DNA of 64,000 nucleotides from Oscillospiraceae bacterium Marseille-Q3528 (GCA_018223385.1 JAGTTR010000007.1:1-64000); one strand, 5' to 3'. Numbered from the stretch's first letter, positions 32,828 to 42,159 are shown. The notes: generated by a model not told the origin, from the letters alone. Made by a program: numbers and translations.

Positions 32828-32879
32828 AACATATATATGATCTGTTTTCACTTTCTATCCTACAGGAAAAGAATGGGTC

Positions 32880-32908
32880 TGGCAAGTAGTTGTTGAGAAT
32901 GCTATAAT
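32880..32908 (+). promoter_or_regulatory. Promoter of the SfsA-MutY gene
   Basis: TGGCAA and TATAAT are 17 bp apart, with the -10 ending 19 bp before the ATG. Confidence 0.55.
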
Positions 32909-32927
32909 ACGGCAGGAGGCAAAAACT

Positions 32928-34685
32928 ATGAGATATGAGAGAATGGAAGAGGCTGTTTTTGAGAGCCGTCCGAACCGCTTCATTGCCCATGTGCGCCGGG
33001 GCGGCGAGACGCTGGTGTGCCATGTGAAAAACACCGGTCGGTGCCGGGAATTGCTGGTGCCGGGGACAGCCGTTTATATACAGAAAAGTGACAATCCGGC
33101 GCGGAAAACTGCCTATGATCTGATCAGTGTGTACAAGCCGGGAACCGATGGGAGGCCGGGTCAGCTGGTCAACATGGATTCCCAAGTGCCAAACGTCATC
33201 GTAAAAGAATTGCTGGAGCAGGGCCGTCTGATCGGCGGGGTAAAACTGATCCGGCCCGAGACAAAGTATGGAAATTCCCGGTTTGATTTTTATGCGGAAA
33301 CAGAAACAGATAAATGGTTCATCGAGGTCAAGGGTGTGACGCTGGAGGCGGACGGCATCGCCCGTTTCCCGGATGCACCCACCGAGCGGGGCGTGCGCCA
33401 CATGCAGGAGCTGATGGCATGTATGGCGGACGGCTATCGGGCCATGATCTGCTTTGTCATCCAGATGAAGGGTGTGCAGGTTCTGGAAGCTAATGCGGCG
33501 ATGCATCCGGCCTTTGCGGAAACGCTGGCTGCTGCTGCCCGGGCCGGGGTGGAAGTGCGGGCCTTTGACTGTCTGGTGACGGCGGACAGCCTGACGGCAG
33601 ACGCCGAGATCCCTGTCAAAACGGAGTGGACGTACAGCCTAGACGATATGACCCGTCCCCTGCTTTCCTGGTTTCGCAGCCACGCCCGGGTGCTGCCCTG
33701 GAGGGAAGAAGTGAGCCCTTACCGGGTGTGGATCTCGGAGATCATGCTGCAGCAGACCCGGGTAGAGGCGGTAAAGCCCTATTTTGACCGGTTCACGACA
33801 GAGCTGCCGGATGTGAAAAGCCTGGCGGAGGTGCCAGAGGAGCGGCTTATGAAGCTGTGGGAAGGACTGGGCTACTACAGCCGTGCCCGGAATCTGCAAA
33901 AAGCAGCCCGGGTGGTGATGGAATCCTGCGGCGGACAGCTGCCGGACACATACGAAGAACTGTTAAAGCTGCCGGGCATCGGCTCTTACACGGCAGGAGC
34001 GGTGGCCTCTATCGCCTGCGGACGGCCGGTGCCTGCGGTGGACGGCAACGTGCTGAGGGTATGGTCGCGGCTGTTCTGCCGGGAAGAAGATATTTTAAAA
34101 CAGTCGGTAAAGACCATGGTGGAGGAAGAGATCACGGCAGTGATTCCCAAAGACTGTCCCGGCGCCTACAATCAGGCGTGGATGGAGCTGGGGGCGCTGG
34201 TGTGTGTGCCCAATGGCAAAGCCCACTGCGAGGAGTGCCCGCTGGCGTTCGGCTGCCGGGCAAAAGCGGAAGACAGGATCAATGAATTCCCGAAGAAAAC
34301 GCCGAAGAAACCCCGGCGCATCGAGGATCTCACGGTGCTGGTTATCTGGAATGGCGAGCGGACGCTCATCCGCAAACGGCCGAAAAAGGGGCTGCTTGCA
34401 GGCTTGTATGAGCTGCCCAACGTACCGGGGGCACGAACCCAGGAAGAGGCGCTTGCCCTAGTCAAAGAGATGGGTCTTTCCCCCATTCGAATTACCCCGC
34501 TGCCCGATGCAAAACATATTTTTACCCATGTGGAATGGCATATGAAAGGCTTCCTGATCCTGACGGAGGAGCGGGATCCCCAGGCAGGGCCGGAGGAAAT
34601 CTGGGCGGATGCGGCCAGCGCGGAGGAAAAATATTCCATTCCGTCGGCATTTCACGCGTACTCGGGCAAAATTTATGAAAAATGA
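32928..34685 (+). CDS. mutY: SfsA-MutY fusion: putative DNA/RNA nuclease plus A/G-specific adenine glycosylase
   Basis: This 585-residue fusion has residues 1 to about 230 as SfsA: FIAHVRRGGETLVCHVKNTG, DKWFIEVKGVTLEADGIARF, FPDAPTERGVRHMQEL. SfsA has a PD-(D/E)XK-like active site, here with E and K in FIEVKG. From about 240 it is a complete MutY: WISEIMLQQTRVEAVKPYF with the catalytic Glu, LPGIGSYTAGAVASIACG, the Asp in VPAVDGNVLRVW, the FeS loop C-x6-C-x2-C-x5-C (CVPNGKAHCEECPLAFGC), and a C-terminal NUDIX-like domain that reads 8-oxoG. MutY removes A opposite 8-oxoG. The reading frame is continuous, so this is a true fusion. ATG follows GGCAGGAGG. Confidence 0.92.
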   Translation: MRYERMEEAVFESRPNRFIAHVRRGGETLVCHVKNTGRCRELLVPGTAVYIQKSDNPARKTAYDLISVYKPGTDGRPGQLVNMDSQVPNVIVKELLEQGRLIGGVKLIRPETKYGNSRFDFYAETETDKWFIEVKGVTLEADGIARFPDAPTERGVRHMQELMACMADGYRAMICFVIQMKGVQVLEANAAMHPAFAETLAAAARAGVEVRAFDCLVTADSLTADAEIPVKTEWTYSLDDMTRPLLSWFRSHARVLPWREEVSPYRVWISEIMLQQTRVEAVKPYFDRFTTELPDVKSLAEVPEERLMKLWEGLGYYSRARNLQKAARVVMESCGGQLPDTYEELLKLPGIGSYTAGAVASIACGRPVPAVDGNVLRVWSRLFCREEDILKQSVKTMVEEEITAVIPKDCPGAYNQAWMELGALVCVPNGKAHCEECPLAFGCRAKAEDRINEFPKKTPKKPRRIEDLTVLVIWNGERTLIRKRPKKGLLAGLYELPNVPGARTQEEALALVKEMGLSPIRITPLPDAKHIFTHVEWHMKGFLILTEERDPQAGPEEIWADAASAEEKYSIPSAFHAYSGKIYEK

Positions 34686-34698
34686 AAGTAAATTGTAA

Positions 34699-34727
34699 TT
34701 GGATTTAAGGGCAAAAACAGATATAAT
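34699..34727 (+). promoter_or_regulatory. Promoter of the glf operon
   Basis: TTGGAT (34699-34704) and TATAAT (34722-34727) are 17 bp apart. The start point falls at the first bases of the type A element. Confidence 0.65.
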
Positions 34728-34733
34728 AATGTT

Positions 34734-34902
34734 ATGATGCCAGGGTCAAAAGGTCTAAGCCCATGTGAGCTTGCTCATAAGTAGGTGAGAGACCTTGGGA
34801 CCCGCCCCGATATGAGCATAAAAGTGGGATGATAATCCCACAATATGCGAATGTGGTGAGGATTGTGGGAGTGCATAGCACGGAACAATCCGCAGGCATC
34901 AT
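34734..34902 (+). ncRNA. Type A structured element, copy 2 (glf leader)
   Basis: This is the most diverged full copy. It keeps every stem with changed bases: ATGATGCC/GGCATCAT for the closing stem, TGAG-CTTG-CTCA for the first hairpin, GTGGGA/TCCCAC capping the middle arm, and GATTGT/ACAATC capped by GTGC-ATA-GCAC. These are compensatory changes against copies 1, 3 and 4. It begins about 6 nt after the -10 box and ends 27 nt before the glf start. Confidence 0.75.
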
Positions 34903-34928
34903 ATTAAAAAAAAGATAGGAGGTTCCCT

Positions 34929-36098
34929 GTGTACAATACGATCGTAATAGGGGCGGGGGCAGCAGGAGCGGCCGCTGCGCGTGTGCTGGCGGAAAACGGC
35001 AGACAGGTGCTGGTGGTGGAGCGAAGAGACCACGTGGGCGGCAACTGCTATGACTGTCAGGATGCCCATGGCATTCTGGTACAGCCGTATGGCCCTCATA
35101 TTTTCCATACAGATAATGAGCAGGTGCGGGCATTCCTTTCCCGTTTTACTGCGTGGAGAGATTTTGGACATGAGGTAGTGGCGAAGGTGGGAGAGCAGCT
35201 GATCCCGGTGCCCTTCAACCTGAACACCCTGCATCAGGTGTATGACCAGGAGAAAGCAGACCGTCTGGAGAAGCTTCTCGTGGATACTTTTGGCGCGGAA
35301 AGCCGGGTGCCGATCCTGAAGCTGCGGCAGCAGGAGCAGGAGGAGATCCGGGAGATTGCGGATTATGTTTATGAAAATATTTTTCTGCATTATACAATGA
35401 AGCAGTGGGGACAGACGCCGGAGGAGATTGATCCGGCGGTGACCGGCCGGGTGCCGGTGGTGATCTCCAGAGATAACCGGTATTTTAAAGACAAATATCA
35501 GGGCGTTCCGCTGGAAGGCTTTACGGCCATGTATGAGCGGATGCTGGATCACGAAAACATCACCCTGCGGCTTTCCACAGATGCCGACAGCCTGCTGGCA
35601 TTTTCCGGCAATCAGGTGCTGTTTGAGGGAAAACCGTTTGACGGGGAAGTGATCTATACCGGCCCGGTGGACGAGCTGTTCGGATGCTGCTTCGGGCGGC
35701 TGCCGTACCGTTCCCTGGATTTTGTGTTCGAGCATCATGACTGCCCGGATTATCAGGGGCACAGTGTCATCAATTATACCGTCAGCGAGGACTACACCCG
35801 GATCACGGAGTTCAAGCATCTGACGGGACAGAAGTGCGAAGGCACCACCATCGTAAAGGAATACCCCATGGCTTACACCGGGGCGGATGGACAGATTCCG
35901 TACTACGCCATCATGAATGCGGACAATCAGCAGCTGTATGACCGGTATGCCATGCTGGTAGCGCCCATGGCGCATTTTCATCTGCTGGGCAGACTGGCCG
36001 AGTACCGGTATTACAACATCGATGCCATGACGGCCCGGGCGCTGGAACTGGCAGATCAGATTTTACAGAAAAACCATCAGGAGGATAAAAAATTATGA
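34929..36098 (+). CDS. glf: UDP-galactopyranose mutase
   Basis: This 389-residue flavoenzyme has an N-terminal FAD-binding Rossmann motif (VIGAGAAGAAAARVLAENG then RDHVGGNCYD) and the mutase segments VQPYGPHIFHT, PVPFNLNTLHQ and EYPMAYTGADGQIPYYAI. It turns UDP-galactopyranose into UDP-galactofuranose for cell-surface glycans. The start is GTG behind ATAGGAGG. The stop overlaps the glycosyltransferase start by 4 bp. Its substrate can come from galE, 9 kb downstream; both genes carry a type A element in the leader. Confidence 0.95.
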   Translation: MYNTIVIGAGAAGAAAARVLAENGRQVLVVERRDHVGGNCYDCQDAHGILVQPYGPHIFHTDNEQVRAFLSRFTAWRDFGHEVVAKVGEQLIPVPFNLNTLHQVYDQEKADRLEKLLVDTFGAESRVPILKLRQQEQEEIREIADYVYENIFLHYTMKQWGQTPEEIDPAVTGRVPVVISRDNRYFKDKYQGVPLEGFTAMYERMLDHENITLRLSTDADSLLAFSGNQVLFEGKPFDGEVIYTGPVDELFGCCFGRLPYRSLDFVFEHHDCPDYQGHSVINYTVSEDYTRITEFKHLTGQKCEGTTIVKEYPMAYTGADGQIPYYAIMNADNQQLYDRYAMLVAPMAHFHLLGRLAEYRYYNIDAMTARALELADQILQKNHQEDKKL

Positions 36099-37117
36099 AA
36101 CTGCTGACGTTTGCAGTGCCATGCTATAATTCAGAGGCATATATGGAGAACTGTATTCGTTCTCTGCTTCCGGGCGGCGAGGATGTGGAAATCATTATCG
36201 TAGATGACGGATCGAAGGATGGAACAGCGGCCATTGCAGACCGCTATGCAGCAGAGTATCCGACAATTATCAAGGCCGTACACCAGGAAAACGGCGGTCA
36301 CGGCGAGGCGGTCAATGCCGGCCTTCGCAATGCCACCGGCCTGTATTTCAAGGTGGTAGACAGTGACGACTGGGTGAATCTGGAAGCTTACCAGAAGGTG
36401 CTCCGCACACTGAAGGAGCTCGTACACGCCAAAGAGGTTGTGGACATGATGATCTGCAACTATGTATATGAAAAGCAGGGCGCACTGAAGAAAAAAGTCA
36501 TGCGCTATAAGACGGCTTTCCCCAGAGAGCAGGTGTTTGGCTGGAATGATGTAAAATTCCTGCACAAGGGTCAGTATATCCTCATGCATTCTGTCATCTA
36601 CCGCACGAAAATGCTGTGGGACTGTGGACTGGAGCTGCCGAAGCATACTTTCTATGTGGACAACATTTTTGTGTTCCAGCCGTTGCCCCATGTGAAAAAG
36701 ATGTACTATCTGGACGTGAACTTTTACCGGTATTTTATCGGAAGAGAGGATCAGTCTGTCAATGAGAAGATCATGATCGGCCGCATCGACCAGCAGATCC
36801 TTGTGACAAAGATCATCGCAGACGCCATGGTGGAATACATGAAGAAGCCTATGAACGGAAAACTGCGGAAATATATGATCAATTATGTGGATATCATGAT
36901 GACGGTTTCCTCTGTGCTGCTGTTAAAATCCGGTACCGAGGAAAATCTGGAGAAGAAAAAAGAACTGTGGGAGTATCTGAAAAATGCCTCCCCCAAGCTG
37001 TACCGGAAGATCAAGCTGGGCATCCTGGGCAGAACGATGAACCTGCCGGGAAGAAGCGGCAGAAAGATCTCCGTGGCAGCCTATAAGGTGGCGCAGAAGG
37101 TCATCGGGTTCAACTAG
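36095..37117 (+). CDS. Family 2 glycosyltransferase
   Basis: This 340-residue protein has the GT2 (GT-A) domain at the N-terminus: LLTFAVPCYNSEAYMENCI, EIIIVDDGSKDGTAAIAD, HGEAVNAGLRNATG and the DXD-type motif VDSDDWVN. The rest is helical, with no clear membrane anchor. It is translationally coupled to glf (ATGA overlap), so it may use UDP-galactofuranose, which is inference. Confidence 0.88.
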   Translation: MKLLTFAVPCYNSEAYMENCIRSLLPGGEDVEIIIVDDGSKDGTAAIADRYAAEYPTIIKAVHQENGGHGEAVNAGLRNATGLYFKVVDSDDWVNLEAYQKVLRTLKELVHAKEVVDMMICNYVYEKQGALKKKVMRYKTAFPREQVFGWNDVKFLHKGQYILMHSVIYRTKMLWDCGLELPKHTFYVDNIFVFQPLPHVKKMYYLDVNFYRYFIGREDQSVNEKIMIGRIDQQILVTKIIADAMVEYMKKPMNGKLRKYMINYVDIMMTVSSVLLLKSGTEENLEKKKELWEYLKNASPKLYRKIKLGILGRTMNLPGRSGRKISVAAYKVAQKVIGFN

Positions 37118-37138
37118 TCGTCAAAAAGTGAGGCAATT

Positions 37139-37450
37139 ATGGCAGCAAAAGATTTGTCTGAAAGGACAGGAATCAAGCAAAAAGTAATTGACGAAATGAT
37201 TGCGCTGGCCAGAAGATATGAGGTGGAGAAGTTGATCCTTTTTGGCTCGAGGGCCAGGGGGGATTACAGAGAGCGCAGTGATATTGACCTGGCATTCCGC
37301 GGCGGAAAGGGCGATTATTTTACCCTGGATGTGGACGAAACAACCTCCACGTTACTGGAATTTGACATCATCAATCTGGATAAACCGGTCAGGAGCGAAT
37401 TGTTGGAGTCGATCGAACGGGAGGGAATTGTTCTGTATGAAAAAATTTGA
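37139..37450 (+). CDS. MNT-type nucleotidyltransferase (antitoxin of a HEPN/MNT pair)
   Basis: This 103-residue minimal nucleotidyltransferase has the G-S-x10-D-x-D motif LFGSRARGDYRERSDIDLAF and a third acidic residue in LEFDIINLD. In HEPN/MNT (type VII) systems the MNT protein neutralises the HEPN toxin, in studied cases by adding AMP to it. It overlaps the next gene by 14 bp. Confidence 0.88.
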   Translation: MAAKDLSERTGIKQKVIDEMIALARRYEVEKLILFGSRARGDYRERSDIDLAFRGGKGDYFTLDVDETTSTLLEFDIINLDKPVRSELLESIEREGIVLYEKI

Positions 37451-37826
37451 GAATTTTAAATCCGCATTGCTCAATTTGAAGGACATTTATTCCTGCCAGG
37501 AACCTTACAGTAATGTGGAAATAGCCGGTATGGTTGGATTGTACGAGATTTGTTTCGGGCAGGCCTGGAAGGCAATGAAAGAAATTCTGCAGAACAGCGG
37601 ATATGCAGAGGGAGCAACAGGATCTCCGAGAACCATATTAAAGACGGCATATAAAGCCGGAATGCTTGATGATGAAGAACTTTGGATGGCTGCGCTGATT
37701 TCCAGAAATAATGTTGCACATGCCTATAATGAAGCGATCGCCATGGATATCATTCGTCAGACAAAGGACAAATATTATGAGATGTTTGTTCAGTTGGAGC
37801 AGACAATAGAAAAAGACTGGCTGTAA
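37437..37826 (+). CDS. HEPN-domain toxin (HI0074-like)
   Basis: This 129-residue helical protein has the HEPN RNase motif R-x4-H in SRNNVAHAYNE (near residue 98), so the toxin active site looks intact. It belongs to the group annotated as nucleotidyltransferase substrate-binding protein. The ATG at 37437 lies inside the MNT gene; the longer frame upstream is a shadow of it. A terminator follows at 37831. The pair stands alone between a glycosyltransferase gene and a PAP2 gene. Confidence 0.88.
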   Translation: MKKFENFKSALLNLKDIYSCQEPYSNVEIAGMVGLYEICFGQAWKAMKEILQNSGYAEGATGSPRTILKTAYKAGMLDDEELWMAALISRNNVAHAYNEAIAMDIIRQTKDKYYEMFVQLEQTIEKDWL

Positions 37827-37830
37827 AAAT

Positions 37831-37875
37831 AAAGCCCACATATCTGATAACCAATGTCAGGTATGTGGGCTTTTT
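37831..37875. terminator. Terminator after the HEPN/MNT pair
   Basis: AAAGCCCACATA pairs with TATGTGGGCTTT, followed by TTTTT; it also faces the PAP2 gene on the other strand. Confidence 0.9.
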
Positions 37876-37897
37876 GCCGCTTTGCGACTGCGTTTTC

Positions 37898-38623
37898 TTA
37901 TTCTCTGCTCTCGGATGTCTTCACCCGGGGTGCCTGCCGCCAGCTCAGGAGCAACTTTTCATAATACACCGGACATCCGGGCATATAAAATACCGGATAG
38001 AGGATGCCTGCCAGGCCGAAGGCCAGAACCACATCCAATACCGAATGCTGCTTGATGAACATGGTGGACAGGATGATCAGGCTGGTCATCACCAGGGATG
38101 CCATCCGCAGACGGGGGCGTTCCCGGGTCAGACGGCTGTTCTGGATCGCAAACCAGGCACCAAGGGAGTTGTACACGTGGATGCTTGGCAGGATGTTGTT
38201 GGGGCTGTCGGTCTGGTACAGCCGGGCGATCATGGCCGTGAAAATATTATTGTGGTCGAAGGATGCCGGGCGCAGCTGATGGCCGTTGGGGTATAGGGTG
38301 GAAACCACCAGGAACAGCGTCATGCCGATGATCAGAAAGGTGATCAGCTGCAGGTATTCCTTTTTATCCTTCCACAGAAGCCACAGCACCGTCGCTGATA
38401 TGTACCCGAACCACAGCATGTAGGGAATGATAAACACATCGATGAACGGGATGTAGTCGTCAATGGCCAGATGGATGATATGTGTGGGATTTTGGACGGT
38501 TCGTTCCAGGTAGTAAAACCAGGGAATATAGATCATTGCATAGATCGGAATGATCAGTCCGTATTTTCGTTTCTTTAACTGTTCAAACAAGGTCTCGCCT
38601 CCGGTTTGTTGCGCGGTTTTCAT
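37898..38623 (-). CDS. PAP2-superfamily membrane phosphatase
   Basis: This 241-residue protein has six membrane segments. The PAP2 motifs are shortened but readable: NNILPSIHVYNSLGAW (the PSxH motif) and FIKQHSVLDVV (third motif, with the His). Members remove phosphate from lipid phosphates such as phosphatidic acid or undecaprenyl pyrophosphate at the outer face of the membrane. Next to it, in the same direction, lies a lipid kinase gene, so both may act on lipid phosphates. Confidence 0.8.
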   Translation of the reverse strand: MKTAQQTGGETLFEQLKKRKYGLIIPIYAMIYIPWFYYLERTVQNPTHIIHLAIDDYIPFIDVFIIPYMLWFGYISATVLWLLWKDKKEYLQLITFLIIGMTLFLVVSTLYPNGHQLRPASFDHNNIFTAMIARLYQTDSPNNILPSIHVYNSLGAWFAIQNSRLTRERPRLRMASLVMTSLIILSTMFIKQHSVLDVVLAFGLAGILYPVFYMPGCPVYYEKLLLSWRQAPRVKTSESRE

Positions 38624-38717
38624 GTCATGTTTTACGGAAGTATACCATAGCCAAACCGAGGGAACAAGACACTTCCGTATATTGTAAGAATTATTTCACG
38701 GTTCTTTAGATTTTTTT

Positions 38718-39707
38718 CTAAAATTGTTTAGAACCACCGCAGATCACCGCGATCTGGGCTCCGGAAGCAGCCATACGGACGGTCTTGCATGTGCCGAAGC
38801 TTTCTCCGTCGGTGTGCACCGGAAGGAGCCGGTCCGCGTAAATGCGCACAGACTGGCAGCGATGGATGGTGACAAAACGCCGGAAATATACATGCTTTCC
38901 GAAAAATGCGGTGGGCAGCAGCAAAAGCAGCAGTGCCGTGGGCAGCCCGTTGACGATACAGACATCCAGAAAACCGTCACTGCCGTCGGCCACGGGTGTC
39001 AGCTTCAGGCCGCCACCTTCGCTGGGCAGGTTCATGACGCTGATAAAGAGCGTTTTGGAAAAACGGCACGTTTTGTGGGGCTCCCCGTCAAATACCACCT
39101 TGGCCCTAAACGGTGCGGAAGAAAAAATCTGGTGCAGGGCGATGCCCACATAGGTAAATTTTCCCAGATGGATCCGATTGAGAAACCGTTTGATGGGAGA
39201 GTCCAGTGCCTCCGCACATACCGCAGCGTCGAAACCGATGCCGGCGCTGACGAGAAAGGAGCGACTGGATTTCCGGGCAGTATGCATGGGCGCGGAAAAC
39301 TGTCGGGCATTTTTGCAGGACAGATCTTGAATCTGCCCGATGTCCAGCTGTTTTACATACTTGTGGGACAGAATATTCTGCACCGCATGCCGCACATCCA
39401 GCGGCATCTGGCATCCCTTGGCAAAATCATTGCCGGAGCCGGTGGGAATGTAGCCAAGCGTCACCAGTGACGGCTCTGTAATCCCCTGGAGCACCTCATT
39501 GAGGGTGCCGTCTCCGCCCAAGACCACCAGGGTAAACGGTTCCCCTTTGGCACAGAGCGTGCGGGTCAGCTCGCTGGCGTGGTATTTGTGATCGGTAAAA
39601 TGAACCTCATAGGAGATGCGTTTCTCTGTGAGAATGGCTTCGGTCTCCTGCCAGATCTTTCGTCCTTCTCCGGTTCTGGAACCCGGATTTACAATAAAAT
39701 AGTACAT
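38718..39707 (-). CDS. Diacylglycerol kinase-family lipid kinase (DgkB/YegS-like)
   Basis: This 329-residue protein begins MYYFIVNPGSRTGEG and has the nucleotide motif VVLGGDGTLNEVLQG and the YIPTGSGNDFAKG segment of the DAG kinase catalytic domain, with a C-terminal beta-sandwich half. It phosphorylates a lipid such as diacylglycerol. The ATG at 39707 follows GGGGGG; the 45-nt extension upstream is rejected. A conspicuous 26-bp palindrome lies just upstream. Confidence 0.88.
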   Translation of the reverse strand: MYYFIVNPGSRTGEGRKIWQETEAILTEKRISYEVHFTDHKYHASELTRTLCAKGEPFTLVVLGGDGTLNEVLQGITEPSLVTLGYIPTGSGNDFAKGCQMPLDVRHAVQNILSHKYVKQLDIGQIQDLSCKNARQFSAPMHTARKSSRSFLVSAGIGFDAAVCAEALDSPIKRFLNRIHLGKFTYVGIALHQIFSSAPFRAKVVFDGEPHKTCRFSKTLFISVMNLPSEGGGLKLTPVADGSDGFLDVCIVNGLPTALLLLLLPTAFFGKHVYFRRFVTIHRCQSVRIYADRLLPVHTDGESFGTCKTVRMAASGAQIAVICGGSKQF

Positions 39708-39723
39708 GGAAATCCCCCCAACT

Positions 39724-39749
39724 ATGATACCTGCGAATCCTGGTATCAT
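39724..39749. repeat. Palindrome with the same ends as the type A elements
   Basis: ATGATACC and GGTATCAT face each other across 10 bp. These eight bases are exactly the closing stem of type A copy 1, with the interior absent. It may be a collapsed element or an operator for the lipid kinase gene. Confidence 0.6.
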
Positions 39750-39877
39750 CATTTATTTTAACAGCAATGGGGTGGAGTGACAAGGAAAGAAGTGCAGAAA
39801 ATGGAATCAGGAAAAATTTTCTGCAAAGTTTGGAAATTAAGTATTGTATAAAATGGGTAAAAATAGGGATTGCAAGA

Positions 39878-39906
39878 TTGACAATTTTGTGCGTTTGCCA
39901 CATAAT
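39878..39906 (+). promoter_or_regulatory. Promoter of hppA
   Basis: TTGACA (39878-39883) and CATAAT (39901-39906) are 17 bp apart. Confidence 0.7.
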
Positions 39907-39946
39907 TAAAAAAAGTAATATTTACTTATGTAGGAGGGATCTCAAA

Positions 39947-41929
39947 ATGGATTCTATGTTGTATTTAGCTCCCGTTATGGGTATTGTGGCATTGCTGTTT
40001 GCCTTCTACCTTGCGTCCAAGGTGGGAAAACAGGATGCCGGAACTGACCGGATGAAAGAGATTGCAGCAGCGATCAGCGACGGCGCACATGCTTTCCTGA
40101 TGTCTGAGTACAAGATTCTGGTTATTTTCGTGATCGTGCTGTTCGTGCTGATCGGCGTGGGCATCGGCAACTGGGTTACTGCCGTATGCTTCCTGTTAGG
40201 CGGAATTTTCTCCACAGCAGCCGGTTACTGTGGTATGAGTGTGGCAACCAAGGCCAATGTCCGTACTGCCAACGCTGCCAAGACCGGCGGAATGAACAAA
40301 GCGTTATCCATCGCTTTCTCCGGCGGCGCAGTTATGGGTATGTGCGTAGCTGGTCTGGGCGTGCTGGGTGTAGGCGCTGTTTACATGGTAACGAAGAACG
40401 TGGACGTTCTGTCCGGCTTCAGCCTTGGCGCATCTTCCATCGCTCTGTTTGCCCGTGTTGGCGGCGGTATTTATACGAAGGCTGCTGACGTAGGTGCTGA
40501 CCTGGTAGGTAAGGTTGAGGCAGGCATCCCGGAGGATGACCCGAGAAACCCGGCTGTTATCGCTGATAACGTAGGTGATAACGTAGGCGACGTTGCCGGC
40601 ATGGGCGCTGACCTGTTCGAGTCTTATGTTGGCTCCCTGGTATCTGCGATCACCCTTGGTATCGTATATTATCAGGCAGCAGGTGCTGTTTTCCCGCTTC
40701 TGCTTGCAGCAGCAGGACTTCTGGCATCCATCATCGGTACTTTCTTTGTAAAAGGCGATGAGAATTCCAACCCGCACAAGGCACTGAAGGCAGGTACTTA
40801 CACCGCCAGCGTGCTGGTGATCATCGTGGCATTTGTTTTAAGCAAAATGATCTTTGGTGGATATGCAGCAGCAATCTCCATTATCGCAGGTCTGATCGTA
40901 GGCCTGATCATCGGTATCGTTACAGAGATTTATACTTCCGGTGATTACAATTCTGTAAAGAAGATCGCAGAGCAGTCTGAGACTGGCGCTGCAACAACCA
41001 TCATCAGTGGTTTGGCAGTTGGTATGCTTTCCACAGGTATCCCGATCATCCTGATCTGCGTGGGTATCCTCGTATCCTTCCAGGTATGCGGCCTGTACGG
41101 TATCGCGCTGGCAGCAGTCGGCATGCTTTCCACCACAGGTATCACCGTAGCCGTTGACGCTTACGGTCCCATCGCAGACAATGCAGGCGGTATCGCCGAG
41201 ATGTCCGGTCTGGAAGAGCATGTCCGTGAGATCACAGATAAGCTGGACGCTGTTGGTAACACAACCGCAGCTATGGGTAAAGGTTTTGCCATCGGTTCTG
41301 CAGCCCTGACTGCACTGGCACTGTTCGTATCCTATGCTGAGGCAGTAAAACTGCAGAGCATTGATATCCTGAATCCGAAGGTAATCGTAGGCCTGTTCAT
41401 CGGCGGTATGCTTCCGTTCCTGTTCTCCGCTTTAACAATGGAGTCCGTATCCAAGGCAGCATATCAGATGATCGAGGAAGTTCGTCGTCAGTTCCGCACC
41501 ATTCCTGGAATCATGGAAGGAACCGGCAAACCGGATTACAAGTCCTGCGTAGCTATTTCCACAACCGCAGCATTAAAAGAAATGCTCGTTCCCGGCGTGA
41601 TGGCAGTTGCCGCTCCGCTGGTGGTTGGTATTCTGCTTGGCACAGACGCACTGGGCGGCCTGCTGGCTGGTTCTCTCGTAACTGGTGTTCTGATGGCAAT
41701 CTTCATGTCCAATGCCGGCGGTGCATGGGATAACGCGAAGAAATACATCGAGGAAGGCAACCATGGCGGAAAGGGAAGCGAAGCCCACAAGGCAGCTGTT
41801 GTTGGCGATACGGTAGGTGACCCGTTCAAGGATACATCAGGCCCGTCCATCAACATCCTCATCAAGCTGATGACCATCGTGTCTCTCGTATTCGCACCGC
41901 TGTTCATCGCGATCGGCGGCATCCTGTAA
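39947..41929 (+). CDS. hppA: Membrane-bound ion-pumping pyrophosphatase (K+-dependent type)
   Basis: This 660-residue protein has about 16 membrane segments. It hydrolyses pyrophosphate and pumps Na+ or H+ across the cytoplasmic membrane. The catalytic motifs are [36 protein letters not shown] and [16 protein letters not shown]. The [18 protein letters not shown] stretch with Ala (not Lys) marks the K+-dependent class, and many such clostridial enzymes pump Na+. The ATG at 39947 has GTAGGAGGG upstream; the longer frame from 39767 is not used. It has its own promoter and terminator. Confidence 0.95.
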   Translation: MDSMLYLAPVMGIVALLFAFYLASKVGKQDAGTDRMKEIAAAISDGAHAFLMSEYKILVIFVIVLFVLIGVGIGNWVTAVCFLLGGIFSTAAGYCGMSVATKANVRTANAAKTGGMNKALSIAFSGGAVMGMCVAGLGVLGVGAVYMVTKNVDVLSGFSLGASSIALFARVGGGIYTKAADVGADLVGKVEAGIPEDDPRNPAVIADNVGDNVGDVAGMGADLFESYVGSLVSAITLGIVYYQAAGAVFPLLLAAAGLLASIIGTFFVKGDENSNPHKALKAGTYTASVLVIIVAFVLSKMIFGGYAAAISIIAGLIVGLIIGIVTEIYTSGDYNSVKKIAEQSETGAATTIISGLAVGMLSTGIPIILICVGILVSFQVCGLYGIALAAVGMLSTTGITVAVDAYGPIADNAGGIAEMSGLEEHVREITDKLDAVGNTTAAMGKGFAIGSAALTALALFVSYAEAVKLQSIDILNPKVIVGLFIGGMLPFLFSALTMESVSKAAYQMIEEVRRQFRTIPGIMEGTGKPDYKSCVAISTTAALKEMLVPGVMAVAAPLVVGILLGTDALGGLLAGSLVTGVLMAIFMSNAGGAWDNAKKYIEEGNHGGKGSEAHKAAVVGDTVGDPFKDTSGPSINILIKLMTIVSLVFAPLFIAIGGIL

Positions 41930-41974
41930 GAGGAAGCTCTGACAGAAGAGAGAACAATCACATAAAAAATAACG

Positions 41975-42023
41975 AAGGCTGTGTTCTGCAGCGGAGAGAT
42001 CCGCTGCGGGATGCAGCCTTTTT
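41975..42023 (+). terminator. Terminator of hppA
   Basis: AAGGCTG pairs with CAGCCTT around an inner GCAGCGG/CCGCTGC stem, then TTTTT. Confidence 0.85.
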
Positions 42024-42057
42024 GGTTACAGTTCACTGCAAAAATCCTTCACATATC

Positions 42058-42086
42058 TTGGAACAAAACAAACTTTGTGATATACT
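42058..42086 (+). promoter_or_regulatory. Promoter of the regulator gene
   Basis: TTGGAA and TATACT are 17 bp apart. Just before it, TTACAGTTCAC at 42027-42037 is the terminal sequence of the type B elements with nothing else of them. Confidence 0.55.
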
Positions 42087-42098
42087 GGCTGCAAGCAG

Positions 42099-42132
42099 AC
42101 GGTAAAGCGCGATCAGCGCGGGTTTGTGAGGC
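42099..42132 (+). repeat. Type C short repeat, copy 3 (diverged)
   Basis: AAAGCGCGATCAGCGCGGGT then TTGTGAGG resembles the repeats at 5422 and 5540 (AGCGCGATAGCGCGGGTTCG then TGAT). It lies between the promoter and the start of the regulator gene. Confidence 0.45.
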
Positions 42133-42159
42133 TGGAAAAGGAAGGGAACAGATATAGAT

